Of a stretch of 43,291 nt of DNA, positions 8,905-17,832 are shown one piece after another. The stretch covers positions 198,908 to 242,198 of the forward strand of contig NZ_KQ969521.1 of NCBI RefSeq assembly GCF_001578935.1, in the 5' to 3' direction. This DNA is from Streptococcus oralis (GTDB lineage: Bacteria; Bacillota; Bacilli; Lactobacillales; Streptococcaceae). Numbering within the stretch: the stretch's first letter is position 1; the number at the start of each line of letters is the position of its first letter. Under the pieces are notes generated by a model that saw nothing but the letters and a program-made list of their open reading frames with translations, had not been told where the DNA came from and made no database searches. Both the position numbers and the translations under genes were made by a program.

Positions 8905-9114
8905 GTGGCTAAAAATGTAAAATTAAAATTAGCTCGTGTGGGGCTTGACTTGACACAAGGGGATTTGGCAGAAGCTGTGGGTGTTACTAGGCAAACTATA
9001 GGCTTGATTGAAGCTGGAAAATACAATCCTAGTCTCTCCCTTTGCCAGTCCATTTGCAGATGCTTAGGAAAAACTTTAGATCAATTATTTTGGGAGGAAG
9101 AAGATGAAAAATAG
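8905..9114 (+). CDS. Small XRE/Cro-family transcriptional regulator
   Basis: The GTG at 8905 is preferred: GAAGGAGG directly abuts the ATG at 8899, leaving no spacing, but lies six bases before GTG. The 69-residue product is a single helix-turn-helix domain, LTQGDLAEAVGVTRQTIGLI followed by EAGKYNPSLSLCQSICRCLG, like the YozG group of stand-alone regulators. Such proteins are commonly paired with a small membrane protein, as here, where the next gene overlaps by 11 bases. It may regulate its own operon, but no operator is evident. Confidence 0.92.
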   Translation: MAKNVKLKLARVGLDLTQGDLAEAVGVTRQTIGLIEAGKYNPSLSLCQSICRCLGKTLDQLFWEEEDEK

Positions 9115-9592
9115 ATTCTTTTATTATCAATTAGTAGACGAAAGAGAAGAACAACTGATTAACAAAGCTGGGACAGAGTCTTTTTATATGTTTATCGGGC
9201 TCATTCTGCTAAGTTATTTGGTGGCTGTGTTAGCACCTGCTCTTTTTAATCCTAATATTCTTCTGGTTACCCTTCTTTTAGGAATTTTCTTCTTTTTCAA
9301 TCGTGCACGACAACTTGGAGTGACCTACTATAGTCGTTTTCATTTTACGATTGTAGGGTGTTTGCTGGTGACTCTCGCTATTACGACTCTCTTGATGTTG
9401 GAGAATTATCAATTCAATATCGAAATTTATCAGCACAATCCTCTGAACGTTAAATATTTGTCTGCTTGGGTCATTACTTATCTGATTTACCTTCCTTGGG
9501 TCTTTATCGGCAATCTCGGCCTTAAAAGTTATGGCGAATGGGCTCAGAAAAAGTTTGAGCAAGATATGGATGAACTGGAGACTATGGAATAG
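9104..9592 (+). CDS. Small four-helix membrane protein paired with the XRE regulator
   Basis: This 162-residue protein starts inside the regulator gene after GGGAGGAAG, so translation is coupled. It opens with a short cytoplasmic segment containing DEREEQLINKAG. Hydrophobic helices follow at about 28-48, 49-67, 81-100 and 118-138, and the tail is acidic. The DER(E/Q)-type opening with four helices resembles uncharacterised DUF families (for example the DUF6773/DUF3278 type) found next to XRE regulators in Firmicutes; the exact family is uncertain. Function unknown. Paired membrane partners sometimes act as sensors or antirepressors, but nothing in this sequence proves it. Confidence 0.85.
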   Translation: MKNRFFYYQLVDEREEQLINKAGTESFYMFIGLILLSYLVAVLAPALFNPNILLVTLLLGIFFFFNRARQLGVTYYSRFHFTIVGCLLVTLAITTLLMLENYQFNIEIYQHNPLNVKYLSAWVITYLIYLPWVFIGNLGLKSYGEWAQKKFEQDMDELETME

Positions 9593-9604
9593 CTTGTTAG
9601 CTTT

Positions 9605-9633
9605 TTATCAATCTCGTTAAAATGTGTTATAAT
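9605..9633 (+). promoter_or_regulatory. Extended -10 promoter of pncB-nadE
   Basis: TTATCA (9605-9610), a 17-base spacer and TATAAT (9628-9633) preceded by TGT, an extended -10. The leader RNA of about 69 bases contains a possible stem, GGTGTGAA (9652-9659) with TTCATACC (9674-9681). Confidence 0.75.
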
Positions 9634-9708
9634 AGTACTAATTTATCGGACGGTGTGAAAGTGGTAGAATACGTTCATACCTTTGTAAAGTAGGAAGAAG
9701 GAAAACAA

Positions 9709-11169
9709 ATGTATCCAGATGATAGTTTGACATTGCACACGGACTTGTACCAGATCAATATGATGCAAGTTTACTTTGACCAAGGGATTCACAATAAAAA
9801 GGCGGTCTTTGAAGTTTATTTCCGCCAGCAACCTTTTAACAACGGTTATGCAGTTTTCGCTGGCTTGGAAAGAATTGTACATTATCTTAAAGACTTGCGC
9901 TTTTCTGATAGCGATATTGCCTACTTGGAGTCGCTTGGCTATCATGGGGCGTTCTTAGACTACCTCCGCAATCTCAAGTTGGAGTTGACGGTTCGTTCTG
10001 CCCAGGAAGGGGACTTGGTTTTTGCCAATGAGCCAATTGTTCAAGTTGAAGGCCCTCTTGCCCAATGTCAATTGGTTGAAACGGCTCTCTTGAACATCGT
10101 TAACTTTCAAACCTTGATAGCGACTAAGGCAGCACGTATTCGTTCAGTCATTGAAGATGAACCCTTGATGGAGTTCGGGACACGTCGTGCGCAAGAAATG
10201 GATGCAGCTATCTGGGGAACACGCGCGGCCGTGATTGGTGGCGCCAATGGAACCAGCAACGTGCGTGCTGGTAAACTCTTTGACATTCCTGTCTTGGGGA
10301 CTCACGCCCATGCCTTGGTACAGGTTTATGGGAACGACTATGAGGCCTTCAAGGCTTACGCAGCGACCCATAAAAATTGCGTTTTTCTTGTGGATACCTA
10401 CGATACCCTTCGTATCGGTGTGCCGGCTGCCATTCAGGTAGCGCGTGAGTTGGGTGATAAGATTAATTTTAAAGGTGTTCGTATCGACTCTGGCGACCTT
10501 TCCTATATTTCCAAAAAAGTTCGTCAGCAACTAGACGAGGCTGGATTTACAGAGGCTAAGATTTATGCTTCAAATGATCTAGATGAAAATACCATCCTCA
10601 ACCTCAAGATGCAAAAGGCCAAGATTGATGTCTGGGGTGTGGGAACCAAGCTGATTACAGCCTATGACCAGCCAGCTCTTGGGGCAGTGTATAAGATTGT
10701 GGCCATCGAAGATGAAAATGGTAACATGCGCAATACCATTAAACTGTCCAACAATGCAGAAAAAGTATCAACCCCAGGTAAGAAGCAGGTATGGCGCATT
10801 ACCAGTCGTGATAAAGGCAAGTCAGAAGGTGACTACATCACTTATGATGGTGTGGATGTGAGTGGCATGACAGAAATCAAGATGTTCCATCCAACTTATA
10901 CCTACATCAAAAAGACCGTTCGTAATTTTGATGCTGTTCCTCTCTTGGTGGATATCTTTAAAGAAGGAACATTAGTTTACGATTTGCCTAGTTTGACTGA
11001 CATTCAAGCCTATGCTCGTAAGGAATTTGACAAGCTTTGGGATGAGTATAAACGGGTACTCAATCCGCAACATTACCCGGTAGACTTGGCGCGTGATATT
11101 TGGCAGGACAAAATGGACTTGATTGACAAGATGCGCAAGGAAGCCCTTGGTGAAGGAGAAGAAGAATGA
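9709..11169 (+). CDS. pncB: Nicotinate phosphoribosyltransferase
   Basis: PncB makes nicotinate mononucleotide from nicotinate and PRPP, with ATP hydrolysis, in the Preiss-Handler NAD salvage route. The 486-residue length fits the Gram-positive family. Visible motifs are the N-terminal LTDLYQ-like segment [11 protein letters not shown], the active-site region [14 protein letters not shown], and the phosphate-binding [14 protein letters not shown]. The stop overlaps the nadE start (ATGA), so the two NAD genes are coupled. Streptococci generally lack de novo NAD synthesis, which would make this pathway essential; that is family knowledge, not seen here. Confidence 0.97.
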   Translation: MYPDDSLTLHTDLYQINMMQVYFDQGIHNKKAVFEVYFRQQPFNNGYAVFAGLERIVHYLKDLRFSDSDIAYLESLGYHGAFLDYLRNLKLELTVRSAQEGDLVFANEPIVQVEGPLAQCQLVETALLNIVNFQTLIATKAARIRSVIEDEPLMEFGTRRAQEMDAAIWGTRAAVIGGANGTSNVRAGKLFDIPVLGTHAHALVQVYGNDYEAFKAYAATHKNCVFLVDTYDTLRIGVPAAIQVARELGDKINFKGVRIDSGDLSYISKKVRQQLDEAGFTEAKIYASNDLDENTILNLKMQKAKIDVWGVGTKLITAYDQPALGAVYKIVAIEDENGNMRNTIKLSNNAEKVSTPGKKQVWRITSRDKGKSEGDYITYDGVDVSGMTEIKMFHPTYTYIKKTVRNFDAVPLLVDIFKEGTLVYDLPSLTDIQAYARKEFDKLWDEYKRVLNPQHYPVDLARDIWQDKMDLIDKMRKEALGEGEEE

Positions 11170-11990
11170 GTTTGCAAGAGACCATTATCCAGCAACTGGG
11201 TGTCCAACCAGTGATTGACGCCCAGAAAGAAATTCGCCGTTCGATTGATTTCTTAAAGAGATACTTGAAAAAACACCCCTTTCTTAAAACCTTTGTACTA
11301 GGGATTTCTGGAGGACAAGATTCAACCTTAGCAGGGCGCTTGGCGCAATTAGCTATGGAAGAAATGAGAGCAGAGACAGGAGATGACAGCTACCAATTTA
11401 TCGCTGTCCGCCTGCCATATGGCGTGCAAGCTGATGAAGCAGATGCTCAAAAAGCTCTTGCTTTCATCCAGCCAGATGTCAGCTTGGTTGTGAATATCAA
11501 GGAATCAGCTGATGCCATGGCAACTGCAGTTGAAGCGACAGGAAGCACTGTTTCAGACTTTAACAAGGGAAATATCAAGGCGCGTTGCCGTATGATTGCC
11601 CAATATGCCCTTGCGGGTACCCATAGCGGAGCGGTCATTGGAACAGACCATGCTGCGGAAAATATCACAGGCTTTTTTACCAAGTTTGGTGACGGTGGTG
11701 CAGATATTCTCCCTCTTTATCGCCTCAATAAACGCCAAGGAAAGCAACTCTTGAAGGAGCTTGGTGCGGACCCAGCCCTCTATGAAAAAATCCCAACAGC
11801 AGACCTAGAAGAAGACAAACCAGGGCTGGCTGATGAAGTAGCCCTGGGAGTCACTTACAATGAAATTGATGATTACCTAGAAGGCAAAACAGTCAGCCCA
11901 GAAGCTCAAGCAACTATCGAAAACTGGTGGCATAAAGGCCAACACAAACGCCACCTACCAATCACCGTCTTTGATGACTTTTGGGAGTAA
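11166..11990 (+). CDS. nadE: NH3-dependent NAD(+) synthetase
   Basis: NadE converts nicotinate adenine dinucleotide to NAD using ammonia and ATP, the last step of NAD formation. The 274 residues match the short, ammonia-using form without a glutaminase domain. The ATP pyrophosphatase loop is [15 protein letters not shown] (residues about 45-59). Further motifs are [20 protein letters not shown] and the C-terminal [13 protein letters not shown]. It is translationally coupled to pncB. No clear terminator follows; the next 107 bases hold an imperfect direct repeat. Confidence 0.97.
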   Translation: MSLQETIIQQLGVQPVIDAQKEIRRSIDFLKRYLKKHPFLKTFVLGISGGQDSTLAGRLAQLAMEEMRAETGDDSYQFIAVRLPYGVQADEADAQKALAFIQPDVSLVVNIKESADAMATAVEATGSTVSDFNKGNIKARCRMIAQYALAGTHSGAVIGTDHAAENITGFFTKFGDGGADILPLYRLNKRQGKQLLKELGADPALYEKIPTADLEEDKPGLADEVALGVTYNEIDDYLEGKTVSPEAQATIENWWHKGQHKRHLPITVFDDFWE

Positions 11991-12003
11991 AAACCTCCAG
12001 TGG

Positions 12004-12090
12004 ACCTTTTTACCCTGAGCCTGGAAATGAGAAAGCGAAGAAGGTTCTGTTGAACCTTTTTAGCTTGAGCCTTAAGCTTAGAAAACGAGG
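12004..12090 (+). repeat. Imperfect 37-base direct repeat, period 50, before the GNAT gene
   Basis: Copy 1 (12004-12040) and copy 2 (12054-12090) agree at about 28 of 37 positions by hand alignment. Both contain ACCTTTTTA, then TGAGCCT, then a purine-rich end (AGAAAGCGAAG / AGAAAACGAGG). Copy 2 ends at the ribosome binding site of the acetyltransferase gene. It may be a duplicated ribosome-binding region or a small regulatory leader; function unknown. Confidence 0.6.
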
Positions 12091-12097
12091 TAACATT

Positions 12098-12649
12098 ATG
12101 AAAGCAATCGGTACGCAAATGTTACAGACAGAACGTTTGATTTTGAGAAGATTTGTGGAGAGTGATGCGGAAGCCATGTTTCAAAATTGGGCTTCGTCTG
12201 CTGAGAATCTAATCTATGTCTCTTGGGATCCTCATCCTGATGTTGAGGTGACTCGGAACTTGATTCGAAATTGGGTTGCATCCTATACCAATCCCAACTA
12301 TTACAAATGGGCCATTTGTCTCAAAGAAAACCCTGAGCATGTGATAGGAGATATCAGCATCGTTGAGATGAATGAGCCTGATTCAAGTTGTGAAATTGGC
12401 TATGTTTTAGGAAAAAACTATTGGGGTCGTGGTATGATGACGGAGGCCTTGAAAGCTGTGCTAGACTTCTGTTTTACTCAAGCAGGTTTTCAAAAAGTCA
12501 GAGCACGATATGCTAGTCTCAACCCGGCTTCAGGCCGTGTGATGGAAAAAGCGGGAATGTCTTATCTAAAAACCATTACCAATGGTGTGGAGAGAAAAGA
12601 CTACGTTGCGGACCTTATTTATTACCAGATAAGTAGGGAAGACAGGTGA
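12098..12649 (+). CDS. GNAT acetyltransferase, RimJ/RimL type
   Basis: The ATG at 12098 follows GAGGTAACATT and is preferred to an in-frame start at 11981, which lies within nadE and the repeat. The 183-residue protein begins MLQTERLILRRFVESDAE after a short lead. It has EIGYVLGKNYWGRGMMTEAL (acetyl-CoA loop, about residues 103-122), then RARYASLNPASGRVMEKAG, the signature of the RimJ/RimL-like group. Members acetylate ribosomal protein N-termini or small molecules; the target here is unknown. It follows nadE without a terminator and is closed by its own. Confidence 0.93.
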   Translation: MKAIGTQMLQTERLILRRFVESDAEAMFQNWASSAENLIYVSWDPHPDVEVTRNLIRNWVASYTNPNYYKWAICLKENPEHVIGDISIVEMNEPDSSCEIGYVLGKNYWGRGMMTEALKAVLDFCFTQAGFQKVRARYASLNPASGRVMEKAGMSYLKTITNGVERKDYVADLIYYQISREDR

Positions 12650-12669
12650 TTTTCTTTTCTGTATCTATC

Positions 12670-12697
12670 AAAGTCAGGCCTTGTCTGGCTTTTTTTG
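12670..12697 (+). terminator. Rho-independent terminator after the 12098 gene
   Basis: AAAGTCAGG pairs with TCTGGCTTT (with G-U pairs) around a short loop and is followed by a long T run. Confidence 0.85.
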
Positions 12698-12726
12698 TGT
12701 CAGATTTCTAAATAACCTGATTAAAT

Positions 12727-12780
12727 CCCTATTTTTCCCTATCATTATCCCTGTTTTTTCTTAGAGTTGGGAATTATAAT
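12727..12780 (+). promoter_or_regulatory. Promoter region of the ccdA operon with phased CCCT repeats
   Basis: A perfect TATAAT lies at 12775-12780 without a good -35 box. Three CCCT boxes, at 12727, 12737 and 12749 (spacing 10 and 12), read CCCTATTTTT, CCCTATCATT and CCCTGTTTTT. An inverse copy, GGGAATTA, lies next to the -10. A weak -35 plus helically phased repeats suggests an activator-dependent promoter; the regulator is unknown. Confidence 0.55.
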
Positions 12781-12812
12781 AGACTTATCAAATCAAAGAA
12801 TGGAGGAAGGCA

Positions 12813-13523
12813 ATGGACAATGTATTCTTTTTTATCAGTGTTTTTCTTGCTGGAATTCTTTCCTTCTTTTCTCCTTGTATCTTACCCTTGTTGCCAGTCT
12901 ATGCAGGGGTCTTGTTGGATGACAAAGATGGTTCTCAGGCTTCTAGTGGAAAATATTCAATCTCAGTCGTTAGCCTATTGCGAACTTTGGCCTTTATAGC
13001 AGGAATTTCCTTTGTTTTTATCTTACTAGGCTATGGAGCTGGTTTTTTAGGCAATTTGCTTTATGCTTCTTGGTTTCAGTATGTGACGGGTGCAGTTATC
13101 ATTCTCTTGGGCTTGCACCAGATGGAAGTCTTACATTTGCAGGGGCTCTACAAGGAAAGAAGGCTACAATTAAAGAGACAGGGTCAAAACGCTAACGGCT
13201 ATAGTCAGGCATTTTTACTGGGGTTGACCTTTAGTTTTGCTTGGACGCCGTGTGTAGGGCCGGTTCTGGGCTCTGTTTTGGCCTTGGCGGCTTCAGGTAG
13301 TTCAGGAGCTTGGCAGGGAGCTGGTCTCATGTTAGTTTATACGCTGGGATTGGCGCTACCATTTTTAGTTCTAGCTCTCGCCTCCAGCTATGTTTTGAAA
13401 CATTTCCGAAAACTCCATCCTTATCTCGGAACCCTCAAAAAAGTAGGTGGTTTCCTTATTATCGTGATGGGAATCTTGGTGCTTTTGGGAAATGCTTCCA
13501 TTTTGACTACATTATTTGAATAG
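12813..13523 (+). CDS. ccdA: CcdA-type thiol:disulfide electron transporter
   Basis: CcdA carries reducing equivalents across the membrane to extracytoplasmic thioredoxin-like proteins. The 236-residue protein has six hydrophobic helices. The redox cysteines lie in FFSPCILPLLP (Cys22) and AWTPCVGP (Cys147), the pair expected for the DsbD-gamma/CcdA family. GGAGG precedes the ATG. It heads a three-gene unit with a thioredoxin-like lipoprotein and MsrAB, matching the pneumococcal surface methionine-sulfoxide repair operon (ccdA1-etrx1-msrAB2). The role is to re-reduce those two partners outside the membrane. Confidence 0.95.
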   Translation: MDNVFFFISVFLAGILSFFSPCILPLLPVYAGVLLDDKDGSQASSGKYSISVVSLLRTLAFIAGISFVFILLGYGAGFLGNLLYASWFQYVTGAVIILLGLHQMEVLHLQGLYKERRLQLKRQGQNANGYSQAFLLGLTFSFAWTPCVGPVLGSVLALAASGSSGAWQGAGLMLVYTLGLALPFLVLALASSYVLKHFRKLHPYLGTLKKVGGFLIIVMGILVLLGNASILTTLFE

Positions 13524-13536
13524 AGAGGAAGAAGAA

Positions 13537-14100
13537 ATGAAAAAATGGCAAACATGTCTCCTTGGAGTAGGCTCAATTTGTTGCTTGGCAGCCTGTTCGG
13601 CTAAAAACATGTCAGACGAGTCTACTATGAAGGAGCAAACCAAAACAGAACAAGTCAGTTCGCAAACTGCCACCAAGGGTCAAGCAGTAGCTGATTTTGA
13701 ATTGATGGGTGTAGATGGCAAGACCTATCGTTTGTCTGATTACAAAGGCAAGAAAGTCTATCTCAAATTCTGGGCTTCTTGGTGTTCCATCTGTCTAGCC
13801 AGCCTTCCAGATACGAACGAAATCGCTAAAGAAGCTGGTGATGACTATGTGGTCTTGACAGTGGTATCTCCTGGGCACAAGGGAGAACAAGCGGAAGCTG
13901 AATTTAAGAACTGGTACAAGGGCTTAGATTATAAAAATTTTCCAGTTTTAATTGATCCATCAGGCAAACTTTTGGAAAGCTATGGTGTCCGTTCTTATCC
14001 CACTCAAGCCTTTATAGACAAGGAAGGCAAGCTGGTCAAAACGCAACCAGGTTTTATGGATAAGGATATGATTTTAAAAGAATTGAAAGAAATGGGGTAG
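13537..14100 (+). CDS. Extracytoplasmic thioredoxin-like lipoprotein (Etrx/TlpA type)
   Basis: The ATG at 13537 is preceded by GAGGAAGAAGAA. The 187-residue product has a lipoprotein signal with lipobox LAAC, so Cys20 is the lipidation site. A Ser/Thr/Lys-rich linker leads to a TlpA/AhpC-fold domain. The active site WASWCSICLASLP (Cys83, Cys86) and the cis-proline in RSYPTQAF are both present. It is expected to take electrons from CcdA and pass them to MsrAB. Its homologue in pneumococcus is named Etrx1. Only 13 bases separate it from ccdA. Confidence 0.94.
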   Translation: MKKWQTCLLGVGSICCLAACSAKNMSDESTMKEQTKTEQVSSQTATKGQAVADFELMGVDGKTYRLSDYKGKKVYLKFWASWCSICLASLPDTNEIAKEAGDDYVVLTVVSPGHKGEQAEAEFKNWYKGLDYKNFPVLIDPSGKLLESYGVRSYPTQAFIDKEGKLVKTQPGFMDKDMILKELKEMG

Positions 14101-14109
14101 AGAAAGGCT

Positions 14110-15222
14110 ATGAATGATAAAGTAAAACTTTTTGTCTTGGCAGGGGGCATTCTCCTAGCCATAACCGGTTTCTATTTCCTATTGATGCGAAATGCAGGGC
14201 AGACAGATAGCTCGCAAATTGAGAAAGCATCCGTTAGCCAAGGAGGAAAAACAGTGAAAAAAACAGAAGTGAGTAAAGACGCAGACTTGCACGAAATTTA
14301 TCTAGCTGGGGGATGTTTCTGGGGAGTGGAGGAATATTTCTCACGCGTGCCTGGAGTAACCGATGCCGTATCAGGCTATGCAAATGGTAGAGGGGAAACA
14401 ACCAAGTACGAATTGATTAACCAAACAGGACATGCGGAAACTGTCCATGTCAGCTATGATGCTAATCAAATTTCCCTCAAAGAAATTCTTCTTCATTACT
14501 TCCGCATCATTAATCCAACCAGCAAAAATAAACAAGGAAATGATGTGGGGACCCAGTACCGTACCGGCGTTTATTACACAGATGAGAAGGATTTAGAGGT
14601 AATCAACCAAGTCTTTGATGAGGTGGCTAAGAAATACAATCAACCTCTGGCAGTTGAAAAGGAACCCTTAAAGAATTTTGTGGTGGCTGAGGATTACCAC
14701 CAAGACTATCTCAAAAAAAATCCAAATGGCTACTGTCATATCAATGTCAATCAGGCGGCCTATCCCGTCATCGATGCCAGCAACTATCCTAAACCAAGCG
14801 ATGAGGAATTGAAAAAGACCTTGTCACCTGAGGAATATGCAGTTACCCAGAAAAATCAAACAGAACGGGCTTTTTCAAACCGCTACTGGGATAAATTTGA
14901 ATCTGGTATCTATGTGGATGTGGCAACTGGCGAACCCCTCTTTTCATCAAAGGACAAGTTCGAGTCTGGTTGCGGCTGGCCTAGTTTTACCCAACCAATC
15001 AGTCCAGATGTCGCTACCTACAAGGAAGATAAGTCCTACAATATGACGCGCATGGAAGTGAGAAGCCGAGTTGGAGATTCTCACCTTGGTCATGTCTTTA
15101 CGGATGGACCACAGGACAAGGGGGGCTTGCGTTACTGTATCAATAGCCTTTCTATTCGCTTTATTCCCAAAGACCAAATGGAAGAAAAAGGTTATGCCTA
15201 TTTACTAGATTATGTTGATTAA
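14110..15222 (+). CDS. msrAB: Membrane-anchored peptide methionine sulfoxide reductase MsrAB
   Basis: MsrAB reduces both stereoisomers of methionine sulfoxide in oxidised surface proteins. The 370-residue protein has an N-terminal signal anchor (about 6-26) and a linker. The MsrA domain has catalytic [13 protein letters not shown] (Cys69). The MsrB domain opens with [12 protein letters not shown] and has [10 protein letters not shown]; its catalytic Cys343 is in [11 protein letters not shown]. It lies 9 bases after the thioredoxin-like lipoprotein gene and completes the redox operon. No clear terminator separates it from the two-component genes, but a new promoter does. Confidence 0.97.
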   Translation: MNDKVKLFVLAGGILLAITGFYFLLMRNAGQTDSSQIEKASVSQGGKTVKKTEVSKDADLHEIYLAGGCFWGVEEYFSRVPGVTDAVSGYANGRGETTKYELINQTGHAETVHVSYDANQISLKEILLHYFRIINPTSKNKQGNDVGTQYRTGVYYTDEKDLEVINQVFDEVAKKYNQPLAVEKEPLKNFVVAEDYHQDYLKKNPNGYCHINVNQAAYPVIDASNYPKPSDEELKKTLSPEEYAVTQKNQTERAFSNRYWDKFESGIYVDVATGEPLFSSKDKFESGCGWPSFTQPISPDVATYKEDKSYNMTRMEVRSRVGDSHLGHVFTDGPQDKGGLRYCINSLSIRFIPKDQMEEKGYAYLLDYVD

Positions 15223-15254
15223 GAAGTCTTTCCTAAGCAGTTAGAGGAGAATTT

Positions 15255-15263
15255 TGCTATACT
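15255..15263 (+). promoter_or_regulatory. Extended -10 promoter of the two-component system genes
   Basis: TGC directly before TATACT (15258-15263) gives an extended -10 with no clear -35 box. It lies 30 bases before the response-regulator ATG. Confidence 0.6.
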
Positions 15264-15292
15264 GATACTAGTAAGTGACAAAGGAGCAAGGC

Positions 15293-16029
15293 ATGACCTA
15301 CACAATCTTAATCGTAGAAGATGAGTATCTGGTAAGACAAGGCTTGACCAAGCTGGTCAATGTAGCGGCCTACGATATGGAAATCATCGGTCAGGCTGAA
15401 AATGGAAGACAGGCTTGGGACTTGATTCAAAATCAGGTGCCAGATATCATTTTAACCGATATCAACATGCCTCAGCTGAATGGCATCCAGTTGGCCAGTC
15501 TGGTACGAGAAACCTATCCTCAGGTGCATTTGGTTTTTTTGACTGGCTACGATGATTTTGATTATGCCTTGTCTGCTGTCAAACTCGGTGTAGATGACTA
15601 CTTGCTCAAGCCCTTTTCTCGTCAGGATATTGAGGAAATGTTGGGGAAAATCAAGCAAAAACTAGACAAGGAAGAAAAGGAAGAGCAGTTACAAGATTTA
15701 TTGACCGATAAGTTTGAGGGAAACCTGGCCCAGAAAATCCAGTCCCATCTGGCTGACAGCCAGTTTAGTTTGAAGTCTTTGGCCAGTGACTTGGGTTTTA
15801 ATCCGACTTATCTGAGTTCCTTAATTAAGAAAGAGTTGGGGTGCCTTTTCAGGATTATCTGGTGAGAGAGCGTGTCAAACAAGCCAAGCTCTTGCTTCTG
15901 ACCACAGATTTAAAGATTTATGAGATAGCCGAAAAGGTTGGATTTGAAGATATGAACTACTTTACCCAACGTTTTAAACAGATTGCAGGTGTGACACCTC
16001 GTCAGTTTAAGAAAGGGGAAGGCCGATGA
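15293..16029 (+). pseudogene. YesN-type response regulator (TCS09/ZmpR-like), frameshifted
   Basis: The ATG at 15293 follows AAGGAG. The receiver domain is intact, with phosphoacceptor Asp56 in LTDINMP and the conserved Lys in LLKPFSRQ, followed by the start of an AraC-type DNA-binding domain. At 15841-15843 the frame breaks: GAG TTG GGG TGC is read where GAG TTG GGG TTG CCT is expected, so one T seems missing. The frame then stops at 15865, giving about 190 residues. The rest of the AraC domain (KIYEIAEKVGFEDMNYFTQRF to the stop at 16029) continues in the next frame. Restoring one base yields 245 residues, the length I recall for pneumococcal RR09. As read, the product lacks the second helix-turn-helix and should not bind DNA normally. 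Confidence 0.88.
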
Positions 16030-17718
16030 AGCGTTCTTCTCTTTTAGTTAGAATGGTTATTTCCATCTTTCTAGTCTTTCTCATTCTCCTAGCTCTGGTT
16101 GGGACTTTCTACTATCAATCGAGTTCATCAGCCATTGAGGCCACTATTGAGGGCAATAGCCAAACGACCATCAGCCAGACTAGCCACTTTATCCAGTCTT
16201 ATATCAAAAAATTAGAAACCACCTCGACCAGTTTGACCCAGCAGACGGATGTTTTAGCTTATGCTGAGAATCCCAGTCAAGACAAGGTCAAGGGAATTCG
16301 AGATCTGTTTTTGACCATCTTAAAGGCAGACCAGGACTTGAAAACGGTGGTACTGGTCACCAAATCCGGTCAGGTTATTTCTACAGATGACAGTGTGCAA
16401 ATGAAAACCTCATCAGATATGATGGCTGAGGATTGGTATCAGAAGGCCATTCATCAGGGAGCTAAGCCAGTTTTAACCCCAGCTCGTAAATCAGATAGTC
16501 AATGGGTCATTTCTGTTACTCAGGAACTGGTTGATGCAGAGGGGGCCAATCTTGGTGTGCTTCGTTTGGATATTTCCTACGAAACTCTGGAAGCCTATCT
16601 CAACCAACTCCAGTTGGGCCAGCAGGGCTTTGCCTTTATCATCAATGAAAATCATGAATTTGTCTACCATCCTAAACGTACTGTCTATAGCTCAGCGAGT
16701 GAAATGGAGGCCATGAAACCCTACATCGAGACAGGCCAGGGCTATACTTTAAATCACCAATCCTACGTCAGTCAGGAAAAGATTGCAGGTACTGATTGGA
16801 CGGTTATAGGTGTTTCTTCGCTGGAGAAGTTAGACCAGGTTCGGAGTCAACTCATGTGGACCTTGCTTGGTGCTAGTGCCTTATCTCTTCTTGCCTGTCT
16901 CTGCTTGGTGTGGTTCAGTCTCAAGCGTTGGATTGCCCCTTTGAAGGATCTGAGAGAAACCATGCTGGAAATTGCTTCTGGTACACAAAATCTTCGTGCT
17001 AAGGAAGCTGGTGCCTATGAACTGAGAGAAGTGACTCGCCAATTTAATGCCATGTTGGATCAGATTGATCAGCTGATGGCAGCTATTCGCAGGCAGGAAG
17101 AAGCGACCCGGCAGTATGAACTTCAAGCACTGTCGAGCCAGATTAACCCCCATTTCCTCTACAATACTTTGGACACTATCATCTGGATGGCTGAATTTCA
17201 GGATAGTCAGCGAGTGGTTCAGGTGACCAAGTCCTTGGCAACCTATTTCCGCTTGGCGCTCAATCAAGGGAAGGATTTGATTTCTCTTTCTGATGAAATC
17301 AATCATGTCCGCCAGTACCTCTTTATCCAGAAACAACGCTATGGTGATAAGCTGGAGTATGAGATTGATGAAGATCCTGCTTTTGGTAACCTAGTCTTAC
17401 CCAAGTTGGTGTTGCAACCTCTTGTAGAAAATGCTCTTTACCATGGTATTAAGGAGAAGGAAGGTCAGGGCCATATTAAAGTCTCTGTTCAGAAACAGGA
17501 TATAGGGCTTGTCATCCGCATTAAGGATGATGGTGTTGGTTTCCAAAATCCTGGTGATAGCAGTCAAAGTCAGCTCAAACGTGGGGGAGTTGGCCTAAAA
17601 AAATGTCGACCAACGACTGAAACTTCATTTTGGAGAACATTACCAGATGAAGATTGATTCTGTACCATCAAAAGGGACGACAGTGGAAATATACATAAAT
17701 AGAATAGAAACTAGTTAA
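16026..17718 (+). pseudogene. LytS/YesM-type sensor histidine kinase (TCS09/ZmpS-like), frameshifted near the C-terminus
   Basis: The kinase start overlaps the regulator stop (ATGA). It has a first membrane helix (about 9-29), an extracellular PDC/Cache-like sensor, a second helix (about 280-300), HAMP, and the His box SSQINPHFLYNTLDTIIW. An N box (LVLQPLVENALYHG), a G1 box (IKDDGVGF) and the G2 box GGVGLK follow. A run of seven A (17597-17603) shifts the frame, and the read protein ends at 17657 after 543 residues. With six A the frame continues GLKNVDQRLKLHFGEHY to the stop at 17716-17718, giving 563 residues, the length I recall for pneumococcal HK09. The last strands of the ATPase domain are lost as read. 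Confidence 0.88.
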
Positions 17719-17744
17719 CTCCCAGTCAATTCTGGGAGTTTTAT
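17718..17744 (+). terminator. Rho-independent terminator after the kinase gene
   Basis: ACTCCCAG pairs with CTGGGAGT (17732-17739) and a TTTT tail follows. It lies immediately after the restored kinase stop at 17716-17718, supporting that as the original gene end. Confidence 0.85.
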
Positions 17745-17777
17745 GTGTAATTGGGCAAGCTTTCTAGGTTGTCTATC

Positions 17778-17806
17778 TTGCTAAAACGTAGAAAAAACGA
17801 TATGAT
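17778..17806 (+). promoter_or_regulatory. Sigma-A promoter of the DUF436 gene and protease gene
   Basis: TTGCTA (17778-17783), a 17-base spacer and TATGAT (17801-17806), 26 bases before the ATG at 17833. No other promoter is evident before the protease gene. Confidence 0.75.
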
Positions 17807-17832
17807 AGATAGTGACAAAAGAGGTATCAAGT

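Noticed and set aside
9652..9681. Hairpin in the pncB leader as an NAD riboswitch
   Set aside because: Only one 8-bp stem with a G-U pair is visible and none of the conserved motifs of known NAD-sensing RNAs is recognised.
2814..12649. Four GNAT genes as a linked system
   Set aside because: They belong to different GNAT subgroups and three separate transcription units; GNAT genes are simply common in these genomes.
15841..16029. 62-codon frame as a stand-alone AraC-type regulator
   Set aside because: It starts in the middle of a helix-turn-helix domain and is the shifted remainder of the response regulator.
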